Of a stretch of DNA of 64,000 nucleotides, positions 43,353-51,428 are shown piece after piece; positions within the stretch are counted from its first letter, which is position 1, and every line of letters starts with the position of its first letter. A program made the translations under genes and the position numbers. The DNA comes from Streptomyces sp. I6 (lineage in GTDB: Bacteria > Actinomycetota > Actinomycetes > Streptomycetales > Streptomycetaceae): assembly GCA_003725745.1 (NCBI GenBank), contig RHDP01000001.1:2571501-2635500 (forward strand), given 5' to 3'. The notes beneath the pieces were generated by a model. That model was given only the letters and a program-made list of their open reading frames with translations. It did no database searches and was not told where the DNA came from.

Positions 43353-43779
43353 CTCCCGCCTGCCACACAGACTTCAACACTAACGAACACGATGAATCAT
43401 AACTCAACGACCCGGCGGCACGGTGGACGCAACGGTGCCGTCGGAACCGCCGCGTGCCGTGGAGCAGGCACAGGTCGTGGAGGAGACACAGGTCGTGGAG
43501 CCACCGCGTGCCGTGGAGCACGGCACGCGTCATGGAACAGGCATAGGCCGTGGAGCCACCGTGCCCTGGAGCACGGCATGCGTCGTGGAGCCGACCTGCC
43601 GGGCGTGATGCGCAGGGCCGGTGGGCGTCCGCCCCATTTGCCCAGCCCGGGTACGCAGCCCCGCCCCGCACGGTGACGGGCCGAGCCGCGATCCCGAGCC
43701 GTCCCGGGCCGGGCCGTGTTGCCGAGCCGCCCGGGCCCGGCCGCCGCACGGACGGCGCGCGGCACGAGCCCGCGCACCC
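43353..43779. other. Repeat-rich non-coding region at the galT breakpoint
   Basis: No gene is supported. Between ~43440 and ~43600 a CGTGCCGTGGAGCA / GGTCGTGGAG motif recurs many times, including the dyad CGTGCC...GGCACG. A short A/T-rich patch at 43380-43410 may be a promoter. Confidence 0.5.
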
Positions 43780-44481
43780 TCAGCCGCCGTCGAGGTCCGG
43801 GGGCGTGAGCGGCGGGTGGCTGGCGGCGTGGTCGAGGAGGCCGGTGCGGGCCGCGAGGGCCGCGGCCTCCAGACGGGAGCCGACGCCGAGTTTCATCAGC
43901 ACCCGCTGGACGTGTGTGCGGGCCGTGCTCGGGGCTATGCCCATGCCCGCCGCGATGAGCCGGGTGTCCTCTCCCTCCGCGACGCGGACGAGCACCTCCA
44001 CCTCGCGGGGGGTCAGCATGCGCAGCAGCCGCTGGCCCTCATCGTCCGGCTGGGCCGCCGGGTTGAGGAGGTCGGTGAACGCTCCTTGCAGCAGCTGCGG
44101 CGCCACGGCCGCCTCACCCGCCCGCGCCTTGACCATGGCCCGCTCGACGCCCTCGATGCGCTCGTCGTGCCGCACATAGCCCGAAGCGCCGGCCGCGAAG
44201 GCCGCCGCTATCCCGCGCGGTGACGGCACGGGCCCCAGGACCACCACGGCGACCTGAGGCCGGTCCCGTTTGATCCGTACAACGGGATCGAACGCACCCG
44301 GCTCCGCCGGTGCCGCCGTCCCCAGCAGGCACACCTCGGGTGCCCTGCTCACCACCAGTTCGGCCGCCCCGGCCGACGGCGCCGCCGCCGCGAGCACCCG
44401 GTGCCCGCGGAGCTTCAACGCGGAGGCCAGCGCCTCAGCAAGCAACCGGTGGTCATCGACCACCATGAGCCGCACACCCAT
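43780..44481 (-). CDS. LuxR-type regulator with atypical receiver lacking the Asp
   Basis: 233 residues from the ATG at 44481, with a GGGG 8 nt upstream. The receiver begins R-L-M-V-V-D-D-H-R-L-L-A-E-A-L, but the strand that normally holds the phosphorylated Asp reads VCLLGTAAP, with Gly where Asp should be. It probably works without phosphorylation. The C-terminal LuxR HTH is intact: LTPREVEVLVRVAEG and T-A-R-T-H-V-Q-R-V-L-M-K-L-G-V. It resembles the regulator at 40228 and may be a paralogue. Confidence 0.85.
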   Translation of the reverse strand: MGVRLMVVDDHRLLAEALASALKLRGHRVLAAAAPSAGAAELVVSRAPEVCLLGTAAPAEPGAFDPVVRIKRDRPQVAVVVLGPVPSPRGIAAAFAAGASGYVRHDERIEGVERAMVKARAGEAAVAPQLLQGAFTDLLNPAAQPDDEGQRLLRMLTPREVEVLVRVAEGEDTRLIAAGMGIAPSTARTHVQRVLMKLGVGSRLEAAALAARTGLLDHAASHPPLTPPDLDGG

Positions 44482-44635
44482 CGAGCTACCCCCCATACCC
44501 CTGGAGCCGGCCCCCCGCCCCCAGCACTACTGACCCGGCAAGCTACACGCTTGTTCGACGTCGCGCTGCCCTACCGATCAGAAGTCCCCCGGATCGGCGA
44601 AATGCGTGTCGTTCTGGGCAAGTCGGCGAAGCAAA

Positions 44636-44667
44636 GGGGTCCCCCGCCCGTGCGGGCAGGGGACCCC
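44636..44667 (-). terminator. Strong hairpin terminator
   Basis: GGGGTCCCC (44636-44644) pairs perfectly with GGGGACCCC (44659-44667). Inside, GCCC/GGGC pair around a 4-nt loop. There is no T run. It is positioned to terminate leftward transcripts from the collagen-like gene and the short frame after it. Confidence 0.75.
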
Positions 44668-44688
44668 CGCCGCTGAGGTCCGACCAGT

Positions 44689-44945
44689 TCAGCGGGCACC
44701 CGGCGCGAGCACCGGATACGCCTCGCCACGCGAGACCCATGCGCTCGGTCGCCGAACATGGTCTCGCGAGAGGAGCGGCTGCCCGCTGCCGTAGAGGGCC
44801 CTGAAGTACTCCACGCCGGAACCGGACTCGGACTCGCGGCCGGTCCACGGAACAGCCCGAGTGTGCCCAATGGCGAGGCTATCGGGGCGCGTAAATCCAG
44901 GGCCCCCGACAGAGCGAACTGAAGCGTATTCCGGGCCGTTGAGGA
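44689..44945 (-). pseudogene. Coding-like remnant downstream of the collagen-like gene
   Basis: From 44945 to a TGA at 44689 the minus strand holds ~85 codons that read like a real C-terminus (pieces: RPDSLAIGHTRAVPWTG, VEYFRALYGSGQPLLSRDHV, SRGEAYPVLAPG) with G/C-rich third positions. No start codon is found before an in-frame TGA near 44948, so it is either a 5'-truncated gene or a frame expressed by re-initiation. Family not recognised. Confidence 0.4.
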
Positions 44946-47585
44946 CTACAGGTCCTCACACACCGCATAGGCCTGGAACCCGCCGCCGAGCACCGCCACG
45001 GAAGCCTGCGTAACCCAACCAGTGGCTGGTCCGGACTGAGGCCCGGCACCGGTGGGAATCGGCTTGTTCTCAATGACGTTGAGCGTGGCGACGAGGCCGA
45101 AAGTGTCGTAGCCCCCGCCGGTGGCGATGTCGCCAGGATGACATTGGGCTACGGACTGCGCACCAACGTTGATGATCGCCGGGATGGCCTGGGGGCCCCT
45201 GATGGTATAGGAGACCGTAGCCGGCGCCGTACCTTGCGGACCCTGCGGACCCTGCGGGCCTTGGACACCGACGCCGTCAGCACCCTGAGGACCCTGAGCA
45301 CCATCAGCGCCTTGGGGACCCTGGGCACCGTCAGCGCCCTGCGGACCCTGAGCACCATCAGCGCCGTTCGCACCGTCAGCACCCTGCGGACCCTGCGGAC
45401 CCTGGGCACCGTCAGCGCCATTCACGCCGTCAGCACCCTGCGGACCCTGGGCACCATCAGCGCCATTCACGCCGTCAGCACCCTGCGGACCCTGAGCACC
45501 ATCAGCGCCATTCACGCCGTCAGCACCCTGAGGACCCTGCGGACCCTGAGCACCATCAGCGCCATTCACGCCGTCAGCACCCTGCGGACCCTGAGCACCA
45601 TCAGCGCCATTCACGCCGTCAGCACCCTGAGGACCCTGCGGACCCTGAGCACCATCAGCGCCATTCACGCCGTCAGCACCCTGCGGACCCTGAGCACCAT
45701 CAGCGCCTTGGGGACCCTGAGCACCATCAGCACCGTTCACGCCGTCAGCGCCTTGGGGACCCTGAGCACCATCAGCGCCTTGGGGACCCTGAGCACCATC
45801 AGCGCCATTCACGCCGTCAGCACCCTGAGGACCCTGAGCACCGTCAGCACCGTTCACGCCGTCAGCGCCTTGGGGACCCTGAGCACCGTCAGCGCCATTC
45901 ACGCCGTCAGCGCCTTGGGGACCCTGAGCACCGTCAGCACCGTTCACGCCGTCAGCACCCTGAGGACCCTGAGCACCGACCGGACCCTGAGCACCATCAG
46001 CACCGTTCACGCCGTCAGCACCCTGAGGACCCTGAGCACCGTCAGCACCGTTCACGCCGTCAGCACCCTGAGGACCCTGAGCACCGTCAGCACCGTTCAC
46101 GCCGTCAGCGCCTTGGGGACCCTGAGCACCGTCAGCACCGTTCACGCCGTCAGCACCCTGAGGACCCTGAGCACCGACCGGACCCTGAGCACCATCAGCA
46201 CCGTTCACGCCGTCAGCACCCTGAGGACCCTGAGCACCGACCGGACCCTGGGCACCGTCAGCACCGTTCACGCCGTCAGCGCCTTGGGGACCCTGAGCAC
46301 CGTCAGCACCGTTCACGCCGTCAGCACCCTGAGGACCCTGAGCACCGTCAGCACCGTTCACGCCGTCAGCGCCTTGGGGACCCTGAGCACCGTCAGCACC
46401 GTTCACGCCGTCAGCACCCTGAGGACCCTGAGCACCGTCAGCACCGTTCACGCCGTCAGCGCCTTGGGGACCCTGAGCACCGTCAGCACCGTTCACGCCG
46501 TCAGCGCCTTGGGGACCCTGAGCACCGTCAGCACCGTTCACGCCGTCAGCGCCTTGGGGACCCTGAGCACCGTCAGCACCGTTCACGCCGTCAGCACCCT
46601 GAGGACCCTGAGCACCGACCGGACCCTGAGCACCATCAGCACCGTTCACGCCGTCAGCACCCTGAGGACCCTGAGCACCGACCGGACCCTGGGCACCGTC
46701 AGCACCGTTCACGCCGTCAGCGCCTTGGGGACCCTGAGCACCGTCAGCACCGTTCACGCCGTCAGCACCCTGAGGACCCTGAGCACCGACCGGACCCTGA
46801 GCACCGTCAGCACCGTTCACGCCGTCAGCACCCTGAGGACCCTGAGCACCGTCAGCACCGTTCACGCCGTCAGCACCCTGAGGACCCTGAGCACCATCAG
46901 CGCCATTCACGCCGTCAGCACCCTGAGGACCCTGAGCACCATCAGCGCCTTGGGGACCCTGAGCACCATCAGCACCGTTCACGCCGTCAGCGCCTTGGGG
47001 ACCCTGAGCACCATCAGCGCCTTGGGGACCCTGGGCACCATCAGCACCGTTCACGCCGTCAGCACCCTGAGGACCCTGAGCACCATCAGCGCCATTCACG
47101 CCGTCAGCACCCTGAGGACCCTGAGCACCGACCGGACCCTGGGCACCGTCAGCACCGTTCACGCCGTCAGCGCCTTGGGGACCCTGAGCACCGTCAGTAC
47201 CGTTCACGCCGTCAGCACCCTGCGGACCCTGAGCACCGTTCACGCCATTAGCGCCGTTCACGCCGTTCGCACCGTTCGCGCCCTGCGGGCCCTGAGCGCC
47301 ATCCGCACCCTGCGCACCTTGCGCACCTTGCGGGCCTTGCGAACCTCGGTCCCCGCGATCACCCTTCGGGCCCCGATCCCCGCCGCGGCCCTTATTGCCG
47401 TCTGGATCGGCCGTCGTGGCCCCGTTTGGCCCAGGCAGCCCCAGGCTGTGTTCACTGCCTGAGCGCTGCACCGCGTCGGCAATGGCCATCGTGTTCGGGA
47501 CCACGTTCAACACCGCGGCCATGATGCCCACCGAAACGGCGGAGATCGCCCTCACCCGGTTGCGGCGGATCGCTTTTCGGTTCAC
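44946..47585 (-). CDS. Collagen-like triple-helix repeat surface protein
   Basis: 879 residues. I choose the GTG at 47585, which has AAGGG 7 nt upstream, over the upstream frame start at 47609. A basic N-terminus and one hydrophobic segment (AISAVSVGIMAAVLNVVPN) suggest export or an anchor. About 720 residues (45235-47395) are Gly-X-Y triplets dominated by the 15-residue unit G-A-D-G-V-N-G-A-D-G-A-Q-G-P-Q, with occasional G-P-V and G-P-Q insertions. The first ~12 triplets are charged (GDRGPKGDRGDRG). A ~105-residue C-terminal domain (beta-rich, Cys in QCHPGDIATGGGYD and AVCEDL) may be the trimerisation head. Likely an extracellular fibre; function unknown. Confidence 0.88.
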   Translation of the reverse strand: MNRKAIRRNRVRAISAVSVGIMAAVLNVVPNTMAIADAVQRSGSEHSLGLPGPNGATTADPDGNKGRGGDRGPKGDRGDRGSQGPQGAQGAQGADGAQGPQGANGANGVNGANGVNGAQGPQGADGVNGTDGAQGPQGADGVNGADGAQGPVGAQGPQGADGVNGADGAQGPQGADGVNGADGAQGPQGADGAQGPQGADGVNGADGAQGPQGADGAQGPQGADGVNGADGAQGPQGADGVNGADGAQGPQGADGVNGADGAQGPVGAQGPQGADGVNGADGAQGPQGADGVNGADGAQGPVGAQGPQGADGVNGADGAQGPVGAQGPQGADGVNGADGAQGPQGADGVNGADGAQGPQGADGVNGADGAQGPQGADGVNGADGAQGPQGADGVNGADGAQGPQGADGVNGADGAQGPQGADGVNGADGAQGPQGADGVNGADGAQGPVGAQGPQGADGVNGADGAQGPVGAQGPQGADGVNGADGAQGPQGADGVNGADGAQGPQGADGVNGADGAQGPQGADGVNGADGAQGPVGAQGPQGADGVNGADGAQGPQGADGVNGADGAQGPQGADGVNGADGAQGPQGADGVNGADGAQGPQGADGAQGPQGADGVNGADGAQGPQGADGAQGPQGADGVNGADGAQGPQGPQGADGVNGADGAQGPQGADGVNGADGAQGPQGPQGADGVNGADGAQGPQGADGVNGADGAQGPQGADGVNGADGAQGPQGPQGADGANGADGAQGPQGADGAQGPQGADGAQGPQGADGVGVQGPQGPQGPQGTAPATVSYTIRGPQAIPAIINVGAQSVAQCHPGDIATGGGYDTFGLVATLNVIENKPIPTGAGPQSGPATGWVTQASVAVLGGGFQAYAVCEDL
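45235..47395 (-). repeat. Coding tandem repeat (45-bp unit) of the collagen-like tract
   Basis: About 2.1 kb of near-identical 45-bp units with 9-, 18- and 27-bp length variants. Divergence is mostly third-position (CCCTGAGG versus CTTGGGG types), so the array has expanded recently. The plus strand also stays open across it, which is an artefact of the repeat. Confidence 0.92.
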
Positions 47586-48282
47586 CGTTAGCCCTTCCCT
47601 GAATATCAAGTAGTGGATTGAGTCATAGCCGCCAGAACCGAGGCAGGACGGTATTGCCCTTCAGCGCCGCGCCTGCATCGGCGGCGGACGGTGCGGTTTG
47701 CTCGGCTTTCGCAGAAAGTCTCGGACCGCGCCATTTTCCGCAGGCGCGTTACCAAGTCCCTGCACGGCCGCGCGCCGATCAGATAAGATCACCCGAGCGG
47801 GGGTGCCGATGGTGGGTAATCTCAGAGAGGGAATCTGGCACTGGCCGCCCGATATCCCGCCGAAGAGCGGGATGCGATCGCCCTTCCGGAACCTCTTGCC
47901 GCACCCCGTACAGGCGGCGGTTGCGATCTGCCCCCGATCACCAGGGCGAGGCCGGGGGAGCAGTGCGAATGCACCGAGCTCGGTGACCGCCTCCCTCCAT
48001 CCGCCTCACTGGTTCGAGGCCGGCGACTGCAACCATGTGCAGTCGCACCTGTCACCCGCGCCGCCCCCATAGGGGATGACGCTCTCGCGGTCACTGTGCG
48101 TCTGCGGCCGCCGGGAGGGGCGCGCCCGGTTGCTACGAGTGGGCGGGGGCCACGGCTGAGCGGGGTGGCCGCCGTACGCGGGCTGGATGTCGGGACCGGG
48201 CTGAGCGCACGGGCCGGTCCGCCCAGACACCCGAGGCGAACCGGCCCGCGATGCCGGTCTACGCGATCACCGCGTGCCGCCG
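47586..48282. other. Long region upstream of the collagen-like gene
   Basis: About 700 nt, less GC-rich than average. It should hold the collagen-like gene's promoter. A 9-bp hairpin (GCGACTGCA/TGCAGTCGC, 48023-48046) could be a terminator. Open frames exist on the plus strand (for example an ATG at 47808 to 48072), but none has a convincing ribosome site or recognisable family, so I do not call a gene. Confidence 0.4.
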
Positions 48283-50097
48283 CTAGGCGCCCTCGGCGTC
48301 CTCGGCCAGTTCGAGCCAGCGCATTTCCAACTCCTCGCGCTCACCGGAGAGTTCACGGAGACGCGCGTCGAGTTCCGCCACCTTCTCGAAATCGGTGGCG
48401 CTTTCGGCGATCTGCGAATGCAGCGCGGACTCCTTGTCGGAGATCTTGTCGAGTTGCCGCTCGATCTTCTGCAGCTCCTTCTTCGCGGCCCGCTGGTCCG
48501 CCGCGGACTTCTCGGTGCCGGCGGGCTTCGCGGGGGCGGCCGGTGCGGGGACCGCGGCCTGTAGCGCCTTCGCCCGGCGCTCCAGATACTCGTCGATACC
48601 GCGCGGGAGCATCCGCAGGGTCGCGTCGCCGAGGAGCGCGAGCACCCGGTCGGTGGTGCGCTCGACGAAGAAGCGGTCGTGGGAGATCACGACCATCGAG
48701 CCGGGCCAGCCGTCGAGGAGGTCCTCCAGCTGCGTCAGGGTCTCGATGTCGAGGTCGTTGGTGGGCTCGTCGAGGAAGAGGACGTTCGGCTCGTCCATCA
48801 GCAGCCGCAGCAGTTGGAGCCGGCGCCGCTCTCCGCCGGACAGGTCGCCGACCGGGGTCCACTGCTTCTCCTTCGAGAAGCCGAACTGCTCGCAGAGCTG
48901 GCCGGCGGTCATCTCCCGGCCCTTGCCGAGGTCGACGCGGTCGCGGATCTGCTGGACCGCCTCCAGGACCCGCAGGTTCGGGTCGAGTTCGGTCACGTCC
49001 TGCGAGAGGTAGGCCAGCCGCACGGTCTTCCCGCTGACGATCCGCCCGGCGGCGGGCTGCCGTTCGCCGTCGCTGCCCTCGGCCTCTGCCATGGCGCGGA
49101 GCAGGGAGGTCTTGCCCGCGCCGTTCACGCCGACCAGACCGATCCGGTCGCCGGGGCCGAGCTGCCAGGTCAGATGCTTCAGCAGGACCTTCGGCCCGGC
49201 CTGGACGGTGACGTCCTCCAGGTCGAAGACGGTCTTGCCGAGCCGCGAGGTGGCGAACTTCATCAGCTCGGAGGTGTCGCGCGGCGGCGGCACGTCCTTG
49301 ATCAGCTCGTTGGCGGCCTCGACGCGGAAGCGGGGCTTGGACGTCCGCGCCGGGGCGCCCCGGCGCAGCCAGGCGAGTTCCTTGCGGACGAGGTTCTGCC
49401 GCTTGGTCTCCTCGGTGGCGGCGATGCGCTCCCGCTCGGCACGGGCGAAAACGTAGTCGGAGTAGCCGCCCTCGTACTCGTACACCGTGCCGCGCTGGAC
49501 GTCCCACATCCGGGTGCAGACCTGGTCGAGGAACCAGCGGTCGTGGGTGACGCAGACCAGCGCCGAGCGGCGCGCCTGGAGGTGCCGGGCGAGCCACGCG
49601 ATGCCCTCGACGTCCAGGTGGTTGGTGGGCTCGTCGAGGACGATCAGGTCCTGCTCGGCGATCAGCAGCTTGGCGAGCGCGATCCGGCGCCGCTCGCCCC
49701 CGGAGAGCGGGGCGATCACGGTGTCCAGGCCCTGTGGGAAGCCGGGCAGGTCGAGCCCGCCGAACAGGCCGGTGAGCACATCGCGGATCTTCGCGTTGCC
49801 GGCCCACTCGTGGTCGGCGAGATCGCCGATGACCTCCTGGCGGATGGTGGCGGCGGGGTCGAGCGAGTCGTGCTGGGTGAGCACCCCGATGTGCAGTCCG
49901 CCGCTGTGGGTGACCCGGCCGGTGTCCGGCTCCTCCAGCCCGGCGAGCATCCGGATCAGGGTCGTCTTGCCGTCTCCGTTGCGGCCGACGACTCCGATGC
50001 GGTCCCCCTCGGAGACGCCGAGCGACACTCCGTCGAGCAGGGCACGGGTGCCGTACACCTTGCTGACTGCCTCGACATTGACCAGGTTGACGGCCAT
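48283..50097 (-). CDS. ABC-F family ATP-binding protein
   Basis: 604 residues from the ATG at 50097, with AGGAGA 5 nt upstream. Two ABC domains without TM helices: Walker A GRNGDGKTT (~35) and GVNGAGKTS (~345), signatures LSGGERRRIALAKLL and LSGGERRRLQLLRLL, and Walker B segments with L-D-E-P-T-N-H-L-D and L-D-E-P-T-N-D-L-D. The interdomain P-site-type linker (R-R-G-A-P-A-R-T-S-K-P) and a C-terminal coiled coil (~530-600) are present. ABC-F proteins act on ribosomes in translation or antibiotic protection; which applies here cannot be told. Confidence 0.92.
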   Translation of the reverse strand: MAVNLVNVEAVSKVYGTRALLDGVSLGVSEGDRIGVVGRNGDGKTTLIRMLAGLEEPDTGRVTHSGGLHIGVLTQHDSLDPAATIRQEVIGDLADHEWAGNAKIRDVLTGLFGGLDLPGFPQGLDTVIAPLSGGERRRIALAKLLIAEQDLIVLDEPTNHLDVEGIAWLARHLQARRSALVCVTHDRWFLDQVCTRMWDVQRGTVYEYEGGYSDYVFARAERERIAATEETKRQNLVRKELAWLRRGAPARTSKPRFRVEAANELIKDVPPPRDTSELMKFATSRLGKTVFDLEDVTVQAGPKVLLKHLTWQLGPGDRIGLVGVNGAGKTSLLRAMAEAEGSDGERQPAAGRIVSGKTVRLAYLSQDVTELDPNLRVLEAVQQIRDRVDLGKGREMTAGQLCEQFGFSKEKQWTPVGDLSGGERRRLQLLRLLMDEPNVLFLDEPTNDLDIETLTQLEDLLDGWPGSMVVISHDRFFVERTTDRVLALLGDATLRMLPRGIDEYLERRAKALQAAVPAPAAPAKPAGTEKSAADQRAAKKELQKIERQLDKISDKESALHSQIAESATDFEKVAELDARLRELSGEREELEMRWLELAEDAEGA

Positions 50098-50361
50098 TTC
50101 TCTCCTGACAGGGGGATCGATCGACCTACCAGGGTAGTCGGGGCGCACCGCGCGCGGTCCGCGCGTACGGTGCGCGACCGTACACCCGTGAAACATGGAC
50201 GGTACGTGTCTGATCGGCCACGCTGGGTGAGTCGAGCGAGTGGGCGTCGCCCGGCCGCGTCGGCGTCATCGGCGGCGACGTCGGCCTCGTCGACGTCATC
50301 GGCGGCGGGGGCGCACCTCGACGCACCTCGACGCACCCGTAAGCACCTGGAGGTGTCGGAA

Positions 50362-51186
50362 GTGGCCGCAGTGAGCGACGAGCCCGTGCCGTCGGACAGC
50401 CTGAAGACGTTCGGGGCGTTCGTTCAGGGTCTGCGGGAGCACGCGGGGCTGACACGGGAGGTCTTCGCGCCGATGGTGGGCTTCTCCCGGCACACGGTGG
50501 CCTCGATCGAGCTGGGCCGCCGGATGCCGGACACGCAGTTCGTGGAGCTGGCGGAGGTGGCGCTGGGCAACACGGGTGCGCTGCGGCGGGCGTTCGGGCA
50601 TCTGACGCGGCAGCCGGGGCTGGCGTCGTGGTTCCGCGAGTGGGCGCGGCGGGAACGGACGGCGGTGAGCCTGTGCACCTACGAGTGCCGGATGGTGCCG
50701 GGGCTGCTCCAGTCGGAGGGGTACGCGCGGACGCTCTTCGAGAACGCCGTGCCGCCGCTGAGCGACGCGCAGGTGGAGGAGCAGCTCAACGCCCGCATGA
50801 ATCGGCAGCAGTTGCTGAAGGTGAGCCCGAACGTCCCCTTCAGCTTCATCGTCGCGGAAGCGGTCTTCCGCGAGCGGCTCGGCGGTCCGCAGGTGACGCG
50901 GGGGATGCTGAACCATGTGCTTTCGAGTACGGAGCCGAGGAATGTGACGCTGCAGGTCATGCCGCTGGGATGCGAGTTCCACGCCTGCCTTGACGGACCT
51001 GTCGCCTTGCTGGAGGGACCGGACGGCAAGCGGTACGCCTACTCCGAGGGGCAGAGGAACGGCCGACTGATCTGCGACCCGAAAGAGGTGGTCCCGCTCC
51101 AACAGGCGTATGACACACTGCGCTCACAGGCCCTCACCCCCAGCGAGTCCCGGGGTCTGCTGGAGCGAATCCGAGGAGCGCTATGA
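50362..51186 (+). CDS. XRE-family regulator with DUF5753 domain
   Basis: 274 residues. Of three close GTG codons (50353, 50362, 50371), the one at 50362 has GGAG at the best spacing. The HTH is at ~15-70 (FGAFVQGLREHAGLTRE, H-T-V-A-S-I-E-L-G-R-R-M-P). The DUF5753 C-terminal domain (~95-270) has M-V-P-G-L-L-Q-S-E-G-Y-A-R and R-N-V-T-L-Q-V-M-P. This is the very common Streptomyces partner of DUF397 proteins, and a DUF397 gene overlaps its stop by 4 nt. Confidence 0.9.
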   Translation: MAAVSDEPVPSDSLKTFGAFVQGLREHAGLTREVFAPMVGFSRHTVASIELGRRMPDTQFVELAEVALGNTGALRRAFGHLTRQPGLASWFREWARRERTAVSLCTYECRMVPGLLQSEGYARTLFENAVPPLSDAQVEEQLNARMNRQQLLKVSPNVPFSFIVAEAVFRERLGGPQVTRGMLNHVLSSTEPRNVTLQVMPLGCEFHACLDGPVALLEGPDGKRYAYSEGQRNGRLICDPKEVVPLQQAYDTLRSQALTPSESRGLLERIRGAL

Positions 51187-51428
51187 GCACCGCAGAACTC
51201 GCCTGGTTCAAGTCCAGCTACAGCGGCACCCAGGGCGACAACTGTGTCGAAGTCGCCCTGGACTGGCACAAGTCCAGCTACAGCAGCGCCCAGGGTGACG
51301 ACTGCGTCGAGGTCGCCGCCTGCCCCGGTACCGTCCACGTCCGCGACTCCAAGGTCCCCGACGGCCCTCGGCTCGCCGTCCCCGCCGCCGTCTGGTCAGC
51401 CTTCGTCTCGGCGTACGGCGAAGCCTGA
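51183..51428 (+). CDS. DUF397 protein with a duplicated DUF397 core
   Basis: 81 residues, ATG overlapping the XRE stop (ATGA). The DUF397 opening occurs twice in tandem: WFKSSYSGTQGDNCVEVA and WHKSSYSSAQGDDCVEVA, followed by a single copy of the ending V-R-D-S-K-V-P-D-G-P. Most DUF397 proteins have one copy (~60-70 residues). The XRE/DUF397 pairs behave as regulator/antagonist modules. Its end overlaps the convergent acyltransferase gene by 33 bp. Confidence 0.88.
   Translation: MSTAELAWFKSSYSGTQGDNCVEVALDWHKSSYSSAQGDDCVEVAACPGTVHVRDSKVPDGPRLAVPAAVWSAFVSAYGEA

Noticed and set aside
43270-43749. N-terminal part of galT in another frame
   Set aside because: I read all minus-strand frames upstream of the remnant and found no HPH motif or other GalT signature; the sequence is low-complexity repeats.
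45138-47462. 774-codon open frame on the plus strand across the collagen-like tract
   Set aside because: It is the antisense image of the 45-bp repeat (S-T-V-H-A-V-S-T-L-R-T-L repeats) with no ribosome site. The minus-strand frame has a signal segment and a structured C-terminus.
48096-49037. Plus-strand frame entering the ABC-F gene
   Set aside because: The readable part overlaps antisense to ABC-F motifs; its upstream part (47822-48096) looked faintly protein-like but has no start codon or known relatives.
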